Shown here piece by piece: positions 10,960 through 24,258 of a stretch of DNA of 64,000 nucleotides. The notes beneath the pieces were generated by a model, which was given only the letters and a program-made list of their open reading frames with translations, ran no database searches and was not told where the DNA came from. This DNA comes from Tubiluchus corallicola (taxonomy: Eukaryota; Priapulida; Priapulimorpha; Priapulimorphida; Tubiluchidae): the NCBI GenBank assembly GCA_030141605.1, contig JAQGDQ010000056.1, forward strand, positions 1 through 64,000, read 5' to 3'. Every line of letters begins with the position of its first letter. Position 1 is the first letter of the stretch. Position numbers and translations under genes: made by a program.

Positions 10960-13060
10960 TTAAGACATGACTGCTTTTAAAAGTTTTAAACTATGTTCTC
11001 TAGTTTTTGAATCAACAACTAAATTAAGAATTTTTTTGGCACTTTCTGCACAATTGTCTCGGCGCAGAACGTAAAGAGTTTCAAAAATAGACTTGATGAG
11101 CATTGGGCTACTAGCAGATATGCAACACCTGACGGTGCCTTTGCCTATTATAACACACATAACTTGGTACCGTGGATACTGTGGATACATACGATCCTCT
11201 TCACCAAATCAGCGAGCAAGCTGATATCAATAAAAAGTGCCAGTTTGTAAGATCAGAAACGTGTATTTTGTTCACTTTGATAATTTTCTTTTCCATCAAT
11301 CAACAATTATTACTATATCATTGCTTACTCGTCTTTCAATACACTAGCTGCGACACCTCTGTGACATACAATCGAACTTTTCTTAATAAAACTGTGCAAG
11401 TATCGCTAATATCTTGCACAGATAATCCCAATTTTATTAATATTCATTGACCTGTATTGAAACATGTTCTGTGGTATCACCAGCAAAATGGCAGAATGGA
11501 CATTTCAAGTCCTCTTTATACAAATTTCATGTTCAACCTTACGGCTGTAATTTCTTTTATCTCATCTAAACAACATTTTAACACGTAGTCTTGCTTTTGA
11601 AAACTGTTGACTTTTAGAAATCTTATTTTTTTTTTCATGTTCTCTGTTTTAATTTTAAGTTCATTTTTGATAAACAAACTATTAAACTTTTTAAGTACTT
11701 CTTTCTTCGAATTTTTGGAGTGAGTTTATATCAACTACATTTAGGTTAATTTGTATTTAGTCAATTAATATCTTTAATTTTAGAATACCAACATTTACTC
11801 AGTGCTGGATTAAAAGGAGCTCAAGGGGCCCGGGCCCTGAGCCACCCACCAAGAGAGGGTCTCCCACCAATATAAGCTGTGATGATATCATATACTGGAC
11901 TCATACAAAATTGTGTCAGTTTGTAACATTTGCCAATGTCTTCGCAGACGAAGAGCGAAAAGATATCAGACCTGGGCTTTTCCTGTACAGACTCATCATA
12001 GACAAGGATGTGCAGGACACTTACACAAACAGTCAGATAGCTCTACGGATATACCTTATTTTGATGGTATCAAACTGCAGTTGCGAGCGCTGCTTCTCAA
12101 AGCTCAAATTAATTGAAAACTGATTACGGACATCCATGGAAGCAGAAACGACTTGTAAATCTGACTATCATGAGCATCAAGTCAGATGTAGTGCGTTATT
12201 TGACTTCAACTGACATCATCAGTGACTTTGCCACACAAGAATCGAAAAAATTGTCTGGACCTTATAACTCCATCCATTTTCTGATTTGAACTATATTTAC
12301 TTGTTAGTTATACTATACTTTTTCACGAAACATTAAATAATTTAAATTGAATTTTTTATATTATCATTTTTCTGCGTAAAAAATTCGGCAGAATGACTTG
12401 TGTTAACTTTTTTTGTGTTCATGCATTAGAAATTATACCATTGAAAGAACAGTCTCCATTCAGTATTACCTAACTAAAGTGTCCTATTTATATATTTGTA
12501 TTTAGGTTACTATTCTGTGGTGTATGCAATAGGGGGGTTCGAAAGGGGGCCTCCTTTCCAAGTAGACACCAGGCCTCCCACATCTTAATCCAGCCTACAT
12601 TTACTAAAATTGTTACTTATTTGTGTACTCTTAAAACCTGCTTAGCCAACCTTCCATTATTTGAATTCATTAATAAGTGATAGTGTATTAATTTTTATAT
12701 TATATTCTACATATCAGACGGTATGTTTGCATTTCAGTTGGCATATGCCCAAGTATGGAGTACTGTTTTTTGGCATAAGATTTTTGATAATACATCTTAT
12801 TGCATGAATACTCTCTAACATATGTATTTCTCTTTGAGTGATGTTAGTCCAGGTCTCGCTGTCATTTGTGTTATCTATGGAACAACAATATTTTCGTATA
12901 ACATTAAACGCAATGCTGTTATACAAGAGCCAACTTTTGCGCCACTGCCAATGGCCAAAAACTCAGATATTGTAAATTTCACTTTCTCCATTTTTCACAT
13001 ATCAGATGATAATTATTTTTAGTGTTAAATCAATCCTCCAGATATTTATCTTTGTTGTTT
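10960..13060 (-). mobile_element. decayed non-LTR reverse transcriptase, minus strand, split by a hAT element
   Basis: Pieces in minus-strand order: ALRLMLYENIVVP (about 12930-12870), ETWTNITQREIHMLESIHAI then NSTPYLGI (12860-12730), a break of about 800 bp filled by the hAT element at 11800-12597, CPFC then DTTEHV (about 11510-11470), and a possible C-terminal tail at 11100-10960. The order matches the RT thumb and C-terminal domain of the LINE family also seen on the plus strand at 9281-10380. Frame changes show it is a relic. Its upstream end is unclear. Confidence 0.6.
11800..12597 (+). mobile_element. short hAT element with transposase remnant and 8-bp target duplication
   Basis: The element begins CAGTGCTGGATTAA and ends with the near-complement TTAATCCAGCCTA. 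It is flanked on both sides by CATTTACT (11792-11799 and 12598-12605), a perfect 8-bp target duplication typical of hAT transposons. Inside, 11911-12123 encodes the end of the hAT C-terminal dimerisation domain (ALRIYLILMVSNCSCERCFS KLKLIEN), followed after a stop by further relic sequence to about 12260. Only the transposase C-terminus remains, so it is non-autonomous. It has inserted into an older LINE. Confidence 0.85.
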
Positions 13061-14469
13061 TTTTATTTGTCCTTTACATTCAATCCTAATTCTTTTGTAG
13101 CTTGTTTTTTTTGTCATATTAGTCACCATCTACTTTGTTTTTTTTAAATTAAACGACAACATTTTTTGAGTTTCTATTTCTCTAAAATTCTCAACGGCTT
13201 TGCTTATTGTTCTTGTACAGCCAGCAGATAACACGTATGTGCTAGCTGTCACTGTTTCGTCCACACATTGTTTTTCAGTAGCTGTAATTGTGTTGTGCTG
13301 ATATATGGTTATTGATGTTTTCGGGGTGAATTAACGATCAGCCTAACGTCCTGGACAAACACCACAGCTGTGGAGATGGTAAGTGGCAAAGACAAAATGT
13401 TTTCTTTTCTAGTCAGAATTTTATAACCTTCAAAATTCTCTGCAGTATTTTATTTCAGTTCGATTGTTCTTGGTACACAAAACACCAGGATCAAATTACC
13501 TCTCTTCTTTTGAAATCTCAGTGAAAGGAATTTCAAATTCTTTAGCTTTGTTAATGCATCAGATGTCACAAATATATATCTGTAAAGTGCTTACATACTA
13601 ATGAAGTTAAAGAAATAGGGGATCGCTCTCACACATCTTTTTTAAAAATAGGTGTTACGTTAGCTAACTTGCATGGCGACTCAACAAACTTTGATTGTAC
13701 AATAAAATGCACGGTTTACACAAACTGTCTGCAAGTTTAGTTTTCTAGAACCAAAATTATAATGATCAGACATTTTATTGTGTTTGAGTTTACGGATATG
13801 ATTAACGAGTACTATTCTGTTTCGTCGGTTTCACTGCTTTGTATTGTTTGCAATAAGCATCATAGAATTCATAACATGTCAGGCTAGTCAAAAAACTCAG
13901 AAGTGAAGGGCCCTAGGCCTTTGACATCGAAGCACTTTCTGGAAGTGTTTTGCGTTAGTGTCGAAGAGCACCATGACATCAGCGTTTTCAACCGTTTTGC
14001 CACTAGGTTTCTACCATGGCAACAGTATTGAGATAAACAATCTGTTTTGAATACTTAAACTTCAGTTGAAGGTGAAGTAGCACATAGGCAACGAATAAAA
14101 TCTGAATTCATTTTTTAAATAAACGCTGATACTCAGCACATTTATTTTAAATAAAGTGAAGTAACGTGATTACTTTTCGGTCCTAATATTAGACTTATAT
14201 TAACAATGTAACTTGTTTTGGCTTCTCATCTCTAACTATGGTAGGTTCTCTCACTGGCGTAAAACTAAAACATTTCTGCTTTAATACGTCTCTACAGCTA
14301 TGTTTGGGCGACTTGGACCTGTGTAGAAAAGGGGCCCATGAGAGTGAATGAAAGAACTATAACTCATTGATTTAAAACATTTTAAAGAGGGTCTCCACAT
14401 CAATGTCTATCGACAAAATGTGTTTATCACAATGAAAAATTTCTTCACAAAAGCTTACATAAAGAGAAT
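13061..14469. other. intergenic DNA, probably old LINE debris
   Basis: No gene could be read. Part of this interval may be the 3' untranslated end of the minus-strand LINE beginning at 18480, and part the 5' end of the LINE ending at 10960, but no motif is clear enough to assign it. Confidence 0.3.
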
Positions 14470-17400
14470 ATGGTGATATGACTTCAACACTGATGAAACG
14501 TGGGCAATATTATAGCGTCTGCTTGTTAAAACGTTCGGTGCTATCTATAAAAGAACAAAGATGTTCAGTTATCGCCTCAATATCAACATCTTCTTGGTCA
14601 GCGACCTCACACGACAATATATCAACTAGCTTGAAATTAGATAGACCAGTATGTCGGGAAATATTCTATAACAGAGTTCAGCACATTAGCATAAGGCACA
14701 CACTCAGACAAAAAGTGTTGTGTATGTTGGGAGCCGTTTGGACCACTGCGCCAAGTAGACCAATTGGTCTACTTGGGCTAGCCCAAGTAGACCTCGGTCT
14801 ACATGGGCTAGCCGTCTACTTGGGCTGCCCAAGTAGGACACTAGAGACAGGTCGTGAATTCAGTCGTTAAGTGTACTGACACCGTCCGTTGTGCTTGTTT
14901 ATGTAATAATAATAATTAAAAACGTTAATACACGTTGAATAATTTATTATACATCTAATAAAATAAAAGAATTTTATTCTGAGCTGGTAGAACGGACAAT
15001 ATTAAATTTGGTTTCGATATTAATGTTGTTGAAGTGAAAAAACCACTTTTTTGCGAATTCAACATTTGTTTAAGGTATATCATTTTTGATTTTGTCTCAC
15101 TTCACAAACAGGTGATCCGTTTCACTACCTCTTGGGCAAATAATTGTTTTCTTATAAGTAAACGTTCTAGCGATCTATGTGTCCTACATGGGCTAGCGAG
15201 CCATGTAGGACAGTGCCCTACATGTTACTCAATACTACTGATAATATTAAAACTAATTATCCTTGCTTTTCTTAAATGTTAAAAATTACTTTTTGGTGTT
15301 GTGAAGGCTTAGCAGCATCTGTCTCATTTTTAAATTTGCAATTATTTCTGTAATAACTGTGTGCAGAATTTCTCTCTTTAAAGCATTAGATACTAGGTTT
15401 AATGTTATGATATATTAATGGAGTTAATCATAATGATGAAATTATTGTAAGAAATGCATTTGTAAATTGCCAAGGAATATCCATTTCTAAAAGAAATTTT
15501 GTTTTATGCTTTATTATGTCATAACAATACTTATAAACAATGGTAATATAAACTGGAAACAAGTTTTGCCAGAGCAAGTTTCTCGACAAAAATCGCTAGT
15601 GTCCTACTTGGGCTGCCCATGTAGGACACTACTTTTAGCGCATCAAGTGGTCTACTTGGCGCAGTGGTCCAAACGGCTCCCAACAGTGTAGATTCCGCCA
15701 AACCACACTTGCATAGTGGAGAATCGACGCTTCCAATCATATGAAGATAGTAGTTAAGTTTAGAGTATCCCGTACACAATGGAAGAAGTTTGAAAAACTG
15801 TGACTTTGACGGAAAATTAAGTCTTCTATTAAAGATCGCAGATGAACACAATTGATAGAAGAATCTACTATTTGAAGAGTGATTCCACCGAAACTCCCAT
15901 TTACGAAGTAAAGTTTTTTGGCTTTCATTATTGACATCTTACAAAGTGTAAATACAGGAATTTACATCCATAAATTGAGCATCATGGGCAGCCATTTTAG
16001 CCAAGGAGTTAGCGAGATCATTCCCAATAATATTATAATAGCCAGGAATCCATACAAAGTTAACATGAATATCATTACTATAACGAAATTTAACATAATG
16101 TTTTATACTGTCACATGGATCTTTGCAATAGTTACAAGACCATGCTAAAGATACAATGCCTACTGAACATTGACTATCTGAAAAAAAACTGTAACATTTT
16201 TAACATTTATAACTACATTGATTAATTATTCTGCAGTAAACTGTAACACAGCAAAAATAGCAAAGAATTCAGCTAACAAAATGGATCCGTGCAATGCTAC
16301 TGGTTTACTGATCTGATCAAATTCCTGGAAATGTGAAAATTCCTGGATTACTGCTCCCCCTCCACATGGTCTAGGATTGTCAGTACAAGAACCATCTGTA
16401 GGTGCAAAAACAGTATTATCTGGAAGACTGCATAAAGAATTCAAAACCAAGAAGTTCTTGTGCGTCCGTCCTATTCTTTGAGGATTTTAGTACATTCCAA
16501 TAATTAAGTTTAGCCACAGCAAGATCTGTAAAATTGTCACTTAGATCGAAATCAACTTCTAGAACCACTTGAGAAATTATAACATTCCCATTCTTCTCAA
16601 CCTCCCATGCCAAAGAAACAGCTTTCCCCATAGGAGAAACAAATCTGATATTACCCACACCAACTGCTTTAAAATCTTGTTGTTTTAGAGGATTAGATAG
16701 TGGTTCAGATTCAATTTTTGCGAGCTCTGTAACAGCAAGTTCAGAAAGTCATAGGTTCAGCAGAGATACACTACTGTAATCTCCAATACTTCAACACCAG
16801 CAGTTGGAGGAAGATCCAGACATAAAGATAAAGCCTTCTGTTGAACAGCTTCTAACATAGCCAGTGTTTACGATCCGCAACTTGCCGGATGATAACACCA
16901 TATTCCATCAATGAATGAACAAGCGATTTATAAATACAAAGTAGATGTATGGTTGAAATATTAACAATACCTCTTATTTCCCTAATGACTGAAAGAGTTT
17001 TGCTAGCTTTCATTGATAGCTTGACAGTGTGGGGATGAAAGGTTAATTTCTCAGCTAGGGTAATGCCAAGTAGATTTAGAAACTGATTTTGCTTTAACAA
17101 CACATGATTAAGATAAAAAGGAAAATTACTAGGTATGCTACTAAATACAGTAACTTCAGTTTTACTTAAATTAAGTGACATATGACGTACACCAGTTAAT
17201 AACATGTTCTACATCAGAGCAAACTAAAGAAGCTAGATTGATAACATCTGGTCCCGTGTGCCATAAAGTACCATTTCAATGTACAGTACTAGTAGGAGGA
17301 TATTTAAACACATTAGTTATGAAAATGTTAAATAAAGTAGGTGAAATAACACTCCCTTGTGGTAATCCCATAGAAGAAACAAACTCTGGCCCTTGATATC

Positions 17401-18480
17401 CATTAATCACACATCTAGCATGTCTGTTTGATAAAAAACCTTTAACCCATAACCATAATCTGCTAGTAATGCGAGCATCATATAGTTTGATAAGAAGTCC
17501 AGCTTGCCATATACAGTCATAAGCTTTCTCCAAATCCAAAAAAGAAGCAACTGTTTTATCACCATTGTTAAAACCATCAAATGTACTTTGTACAAGTCGT
17601 AAAACAGAGTGAGTTGTGGAATGGAACTTCCTAAAACCATCTTTTGATGTGGATCAATAATATTATACATATCAATTACATTATTTAATCTAAAAAAATA
17701 CTAATCTTTCCACAGTTTTACAGATGAATGATGTCAAGTTAATAGGGCGATAAGAGGAGTGTACATAATAGTCATCTTTGCTTTGTTTCCTGATGACCTT
17801 GATATTTGCATTAAGTCCAGTCTGTCGGTAGAGTTCCATTGGTCACGACTTCATAAAAATCTTCAATAATGCATGTTTCAAATTGCTTCCACAGTGTATA
17901 AATAACTTAGGAGGATATTTATCAGGACCAGGTGCTTTCCTTGCCTTCAAGTAGTTAATTGCTTTAGATACTTCTTTTACTGTAATATTTTTCTGAATGA
18001 GATTTGACCTACATCCATCAATACCAAACTCAGAAAAAATAGCTACATGGTCTGACCTTATGTATTCATGAGACAAAGTAGAGCATTCTACAACATACTA
18101 TGACAAATTTGGAGATGAAATTACTAAATCTATTACACTATTACTAAGTCTCCTTGTTGCTTGTCCATCATTGTGAACCACAAAATTGGACTGATTCAGA
18201 AAAGATTTTGTCCCCCATTCAAAGATATTGGCTTTCAAATCTCCTATCAAGAGTACATTTTGCCTATTTTAATTTTTGATTTCATTACAAATAATTTGAA
18301 GCGCCTCGTGCTTACCTGGAGGATTGTAAGCAGATACAATGATCAAGTCTAGACTAAAGTTTGTAAAAACATCCACAGCTACTGCTTCTACATTAGTATT
18401 TATATTTGCAAACATTTTAGACTGCTTAACTGTAAATGATCAGAATTAAATTCACGACAAAGAACCATTGCAATCAATTG
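14470..18480 (-). mobile_element. 5'-truncated non-LTR retrotransposon with endonuclease, RT and RNase H
   Basis: In minus-strand order: part of an APE-like endonuclease (18420-18080, with LLIGDLKANIFEWG and SNSVIDLVI), the RT start (18076-17843, INYLKARKAPGPDKYPPKLF), RT core (17539-17276, DLEKAYDCIWQ and GLPQGSVISPTLFNIFI), thumb (17205-16852), RNase H (16420-15960, TDGSCTDNP, FSDSQCSVG, VWIPGYYNIIGNDLANSLAK) and a C-terminal domain (15851-15690, LLPLCTGYSKLNYYLHMIG then DSPLCKCGL). The frame is then broken by the foldback MITE at 14726-15684 and resumes to a stop near 14502. RNase H after RT points to the I/Ingi/LOA side of the tree. Frameshifts and stops make it inactive. The 5' end seems to stop near 18480 inside the endonuclease. 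Confidence 0.85.
14726..15684. mobile_element. foldback MITE with palindrome-chain termini, copy 1
   Basis: The ends are 36-bp inverted repeats beginning GTTGGGAGCCGTTTGGACCA. Next to the left end lie overlapping perfect palindromes (14751-14776, 26 bp; 14766-14793, 28 bp) built on CTTGGGCTAGCCCAAG, with matching units at 15180-15225 and 15597-15632. The interior is AT-rich and non-coding. Flanks share GTGTA, a degraded target duplication of about 8 bp. It splits the C-terminal domain of the LINE at 14470-18480. A second copy lies at 57460-58229. Transposase family is unknown; hAT-like mobilisation is an inference from the duplication length. Confidence 0.85.
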
Positions 18481-18945
18481 TGCCCAAGCCAAGTGTTAGA
18501 CATTTTTTGTGTATATGCTAGTAGTCATATGCAGCAAGAGATTACAGAGAAGTTAGCACATTCCAATGTATAAAACAAGAAGTAGCTTATACATGAGTTA
18601 CCAATTGGCTCAACTTATGTGAAGATGCTTTTTCATTACAAACTGTAATGATGAATAAGACTACAGAGCTAATAAATTTAGAATTTCTATGTGTTTGCAA
18701 ATTTGCATTCTTATCATACAGCAATCAATTTGCATTTTAAAGGCCAAAAGGAAATTTACCTTCCTTAGAAAGTCATTTTGTCTTTGATTTGATCGTACAT
18801 ATTATTTTCTATGTGTAAGAAATCTTTCCATATTTCATCAGCTACAAATTGTATTTAAAAAGTGATTTTCTTTTAAAATTTATTTGTATTCATATAGTTG
18901 CATGGAAACTAGGATCAAGATACGACATCTGCTGAGTGCAAAACT
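18481..18945. other. 5' flank of DRC10
   Basis: AT-rich sequence between the truncated LINE and the DRC10 start codon. It should hold the DRC10 promoter and 5' untranslated region, but no specific motif is evident. Confidence 0.4.
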
Positions 18946-21900
18946 ATGTCTGTTAAATTGAATCCATCAGCAATCACAATCCCATCAACTAAAGTACGAG
19001 AAGATAGTGTTGTTTCTGTACCATTTGAAGATCCCGGCAAAAAAAAGCTTCGTACTCCTGAGTCACAACGTATCCTAGCTGTGATAGATGAAACCATTGG
19101 GAAATTAGAATTAGTCATGTGCTTTTCATATATAATTGACAATATAAGCGAATTTCGAGAATTTTTTGATGTAAAACTGATCACACAACTTGAACACCAC
19201 AAAACTGCACAAGACTTATTTCAGGATGCCATTAAGGTAGGCTATTCACTATTCTAATAAAATATTAATTAAATACAGCGATTGTTTGTCTTGCAGCTGT
19301 AGTGGTTCCATTCCCTCAATTTTTTTCTAAAGAAAATTTCTTAACAGCTGTGGAGATAATATATGCACACAATTATAGGGAACAGCAAATTTATTCAACT
19401 TGAAAATGTGGGTGTCTTGCAAAGAGATGCATGTTCACAATAGTGAGAAGTGAATGGCTCTTGATGTTCAAGGTCAGTTATGTGCAACAGTCATTCATCG
19501 ACGAAGTTGAATTCTTTGAAGGACACACTGAGGGCACATAAGTACACATTACGTAGACTGTTAACAGGCCAGTTAAGACTTCTGACAGCGTAATACTGAG
19601 TAGTAGTTGCCGACTAGAGAAATTTTGAGCTAAACGGCATTCAGCAGAAATTTGAATAAGTAAACTCCTTGACTTCATACACAAGACAGCGAAGACCATC
19701 TGCTTATATGGACTAGCAGCTGAGATATGGTTCCCTTTAAACTGGGGGAGGTCTTTGTGTGGCCATTTTGGATATTCAGTATTCTGAAAAAAATTTAAGT
19801 AGACAAAATTCAAGTTCTTAAAGGGAAAGAAAAGCGAATTTTAAGTATCCCATATCCCAAAAAAACTTTGCACGCTTAGCTGTATTAGTTAGCATTATGC
19901 TTACATGTTTGAAAGACTTATGTCAACAGGAAAAGAAATTTTTTAAATAATTTTAAATATTTGCCCCATCTGGTAAAATCGCCATCCAAGTGTGCAACAT
20001 TCTCCGATAAATATTTTTTACACTAGGCAGCAAAGAAGTACGGTGAAATAAAGAAGCGGCAAAGTCGGAGAGAAAGTGATTCCGAATACAGTGAAGAAGA
20101 ATCATTGCCGCCACATTCCCCATCTTCATCGATATCATCATTGTCGTCAATCATACCAGAAAATGAACAGATCGAAGAAGTTCTGTTAAGGAAAGTGTAC
20201 CAAATTCCAGAACTAAAGGTGTGTCATTTGATTTATATTACTAGATTGGCAGTTCTATGACAATACGAATATACATATCAAAACAAGAGCTCTCATTTAT
20301 TTCAGAAAAATGTAAGAATAAGAACCTCGGGATGATTTACTTCATACAAAAAAATTAAATACCAACAAGTTGACAAAAAGAATTGTCCGTATTACATACT
20401 TGTTACCTCTGGTAAGGAGGTTATGTTTTCATCGCCATTGCTGTGTTAGTTTGTTAAGCAAATTACATAAAAACTACTTCGCCGATTTCCACAAAACTCT
20501 GTAGGGTTGAGGATTGGGACTACGAAGATCACTTTCAGTTTTGACAATGATCGATTAAGAATTGCGAAAGAAAATCAGTTTTTATGGACTAATTATATGC
20601 TTATGTGGGAAAATTCTGTGTTGTTAACATTAAAAACCATGTACATTAAAAAAAATATTGTGAACATGTTTTCTGATCATCTCCTGAGTAAACATAATTT
20701 ATGAGCATAATACAAAAGTTTACATTTTGCTGAGGTACGTATGTTATGTATTGTAAAGGTTGAGGCTGGTTTATTGAGCATTATAACATTAGACCCTGTT
20801 ATTGACATTTCAGCGTCAGTTAAGTGATTCATGTAAAAATGTGCTTCGATTATTTCGGGACAATAGAGCTGCAGCTGAAGCCACGACACCAGCACTTGCC
20901 CATCGAACTCAACGTTCCTTAGAGCTAATACAGCATTTTAAACAGCTGCGAGAAGACTTACTAGAGAGGTACTGGCATTTGTCATATATGTTACCGTAGT
21001 TACTTTGCATTTAATTCTAGTTGTAAAAGTGCTAATTGGCAATGACAAGAGAGTTGGATGTAGAGTCAGAACTCAGAGTCAGTGTTAGAACGGTCTGTTT
21101 TCACCCCCTAATTCACCCTATGGGATGTCAACTGACCGTTGTCCACCAAACAGCCAACAAGTGGTCAATGAAGTTCTATAACATTTTTTTTGCAATTTTG
21201 CTTGGTCTACCTATTATTTTTTGTTAACAGAGAAGTTTCGCATTCTCATTTCGTCCACCAATGACTTTGCGAAAAAAGCAGGTCTATTGACAAAAGGTGA
21301 CTGCATGACCATGAAATATTAGTGGTTTTTCGTTAGATAACAATATTGAAAGACAACACTTCGCACTGTATCAGCTTTCAAACTTGTAACGATTTTTGTC
21401 ATTTTAGAAACATTCATTAAATCATTTTTCATTGCTGCAGAAATTGTCTTTCAATATTTGTTGTCTAACAAAAACTGTGGTCATGGTCAGCCAACCTTTG
21501 TCAATACATTTTCTTTGTTCTTGGGCAAATCTTCCAGCAAATTACACAACAGATAAAGCTACATTCCTTGCCTGCAAGTAAAACAGATTTAGTTACATAA
21601 TACAATGAAAAATTCTAATTTGCTATATAATTTGCATTAGGAAATGCAACTATCATTTGAAAAAAAAGCCAGTTAATTTTACTTCTAGCAAAGAAACATT
21701 TTGTGAAGCAAAAAAAAAGATTGCCAGGTCATAGTACATGTAACTTTCACTTTGTTATGAATGGATCACACACAATATGCCACAGTAAACCGTGACAGCA
21801 GTGACCTACTTAGCTGTGACCATGTATTAAAAAGTTATTATAATTCCTATTTAATGTGACATGTTTCCTATTAAGTTATTATAAATAATGCAGTGTGTGG

Positions 21901-24224
21901 CTGTAAATGAAAAGATTTTGTCAATGATGATAATAAACTAGGCTAGCACTATACAGCTAGCTCTTCAAGATACGACATATTTGCATAAATCATGTACATT
22001 GTTTCAGGTTGCTTGTCTCACCGACTGAAGAAAATCGGAAAGTTGACTTGATGTACAAACTTACAAAGAGGATAAAAAAGCAGGAGGAAATTATTAGCAG
22101 GCTTGAAGATGAGCTTCACACTGCAAATTATGATAGGGAAGCTGAGGTGAAGCTCAGTCATAAATTTGGACACTCCATTATTTGCTCTATAAGGCAGAAA
22201 AACTTGAACACATTAAGCTTATCTTCTCTCCATATTTAGGGCTGTCATGTTTATTAACTTTGTAAAACATTTGCATGATGCAACGTTTACACGATGTAAC
22301 TAAATGTGTGTGCGCGTGTGTGGACGGCCTGTATAAATTACTGTCTGGGTCAAAAATATATTCACTACCCATCACATTTAATTAAAATGCTTTGGAAATG
22401 ATAATTACATGTACTTTTGTCTGTATGATCTAGCTTGAATTGCACGTCTAGTGACTCGTCTCGCTAGCACCTAGATACTATAATTAATGCCAGCAAGTAC
22501 ACTTGATACAGTCATAACATTATTATTGTTATCATTGTTATGTCATTTCAGAACCTGAAGGGAAACCGTTCATCGTTTACAAAAATTGCTAAACATTTAG
22601 AGGGACTAAACTAAATCCTTCTGTTTACACATGTAAACGTGACAACCCTTTCCAAATTATTCATTTTTTTGTGAATTTCAGGTGAAAAAGAGACAATATC
22701 TCATTAATCAGCTGCAAACAAAACTCGGTTTACTCAAGAAAGCGGCAGAAGATGAAATACGCAGAAGTAGAGCTGAAGCTACTGGACATGTTATAAAAGA
22801 TAAGAGAGAAAGTGAGGCAAAGCAAGAACAGTTAAGAAAAGAGAAGCAGTTGCTCTTACAGCAATTCGAAAAAATGAAAATGGAGCATAATGAGTCTGAA
22901 TCTGTACTAAGAAAGGTAAATTTTGCTACACAAAAAGTGTGTAAAGGAAACAGGACAATTTGCAGACTACAACCCAAATTGATCTAAAAGATACATTTTA
23001 TTACATATAATAATTACTAAAGCATTTCTTATATTTAAATATTAGTCAGAATTTAATTAATCGTCTATCAGCATTGCCGTTAGGTACAATTTTTAATGGC
23101 AGAAACCATTTGCATGTGTTTGCAAAGCGAATATTGCAAAATGGTACTGCTATGTCACATTGACAGTGAGACACAAAAAACCCACAAATTTTAAGCTCAT
23201 TTCAAAATTCGAAATTTGCAGCTACTCATTAATGAGGTTAACCCAGACATCATGATTGGGTCATCTATAGCTCTGCTAATTCAGTACAGTTTTCGGCAAT
23301 TTGTATGTGGAAAAATGGCATTGTGTGTCCATCTAAGTAACATAAAATTTAACAAAATTAGGATTCCAAACTAATAAGTATTACATTTAAATCATCGCTA
23401 AAAATGCATTTGTGCTTAGGATATTTAAGACATAGGATATTCTGAGTTATAGTCTTAAATTAGGCACAGTTTTGAGTGTTTTCCTTTCAGGTTATGCATA
23501 TGACATGCTAGCTTTGAGGTCAACATCTTATTGAAATCAATCCTGCCTAAGATTTGGCCCTCTTTTGTTTTTATATCTGAATAAAACCTTTTTTCTCATC
23601 TTAATCCGCTTGATTAAGCAAAAACGTCGGAAACACGGTCTTTAATTAGCTTGGTGATAGTTATTATGACCAATATATAATGTCAAGTGCTCATTTTTAA
23701 TGTACTTGTTTCATTAAACTACCCAGCAGTGTAATTAAAATTTACTTTAAATTTCTTATTGTTAGAAACGGTTCAAAATTGAAACAGAGCTGGAAAATTG
23801 GCTGCAAAAGTATGATCAGGACATGGGGGAGAGGCAGGTAAAATACTTTACATAATTATTATTTTATGTGTTAACTTACATAAATTTGTGCGACTAGAAA
23901 TAATTTAGTCATTAACAGTTGTAGCAGATCTAATTTTCTGCACAAAATCTGTACAATATCTTGTCACATACAACAAACTTTATATTTTACATATTACTTT
24001 TCATTGAATGTCCTAACTGAAATCTTGCAGTTATTCTAGTTTTTTAAAAATATGTCTATTTACTACATTTAAGCAGGGCAAATCAGTTCAGCAATATTTA
24101 AGAATTTTATTTGATCCTAGATTAAATATTTATTTTAAAGTACAATAGATTCTTGATATACAGTTTTCACAGAACAGAAATAATAACTTGCTAGTAAACA
24201 GGGTTTGCACTACCCATTAGTACA

Positions 24225-24258
<34 letters not shown>

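Noticed and set aside
19478-19813. 111-residue minus-strand ORF in DRC10 intron 1
   Set aside because: No recognisable domain, no supporting splice context and no family similarity; kept as non-coding.
22552-22614. Open stretch after an acceptor-like TTTCAG in DRC10
   Set aside because: Exons 22146 and 22682 join directly in frame and match the family; this piece ends in a stop.
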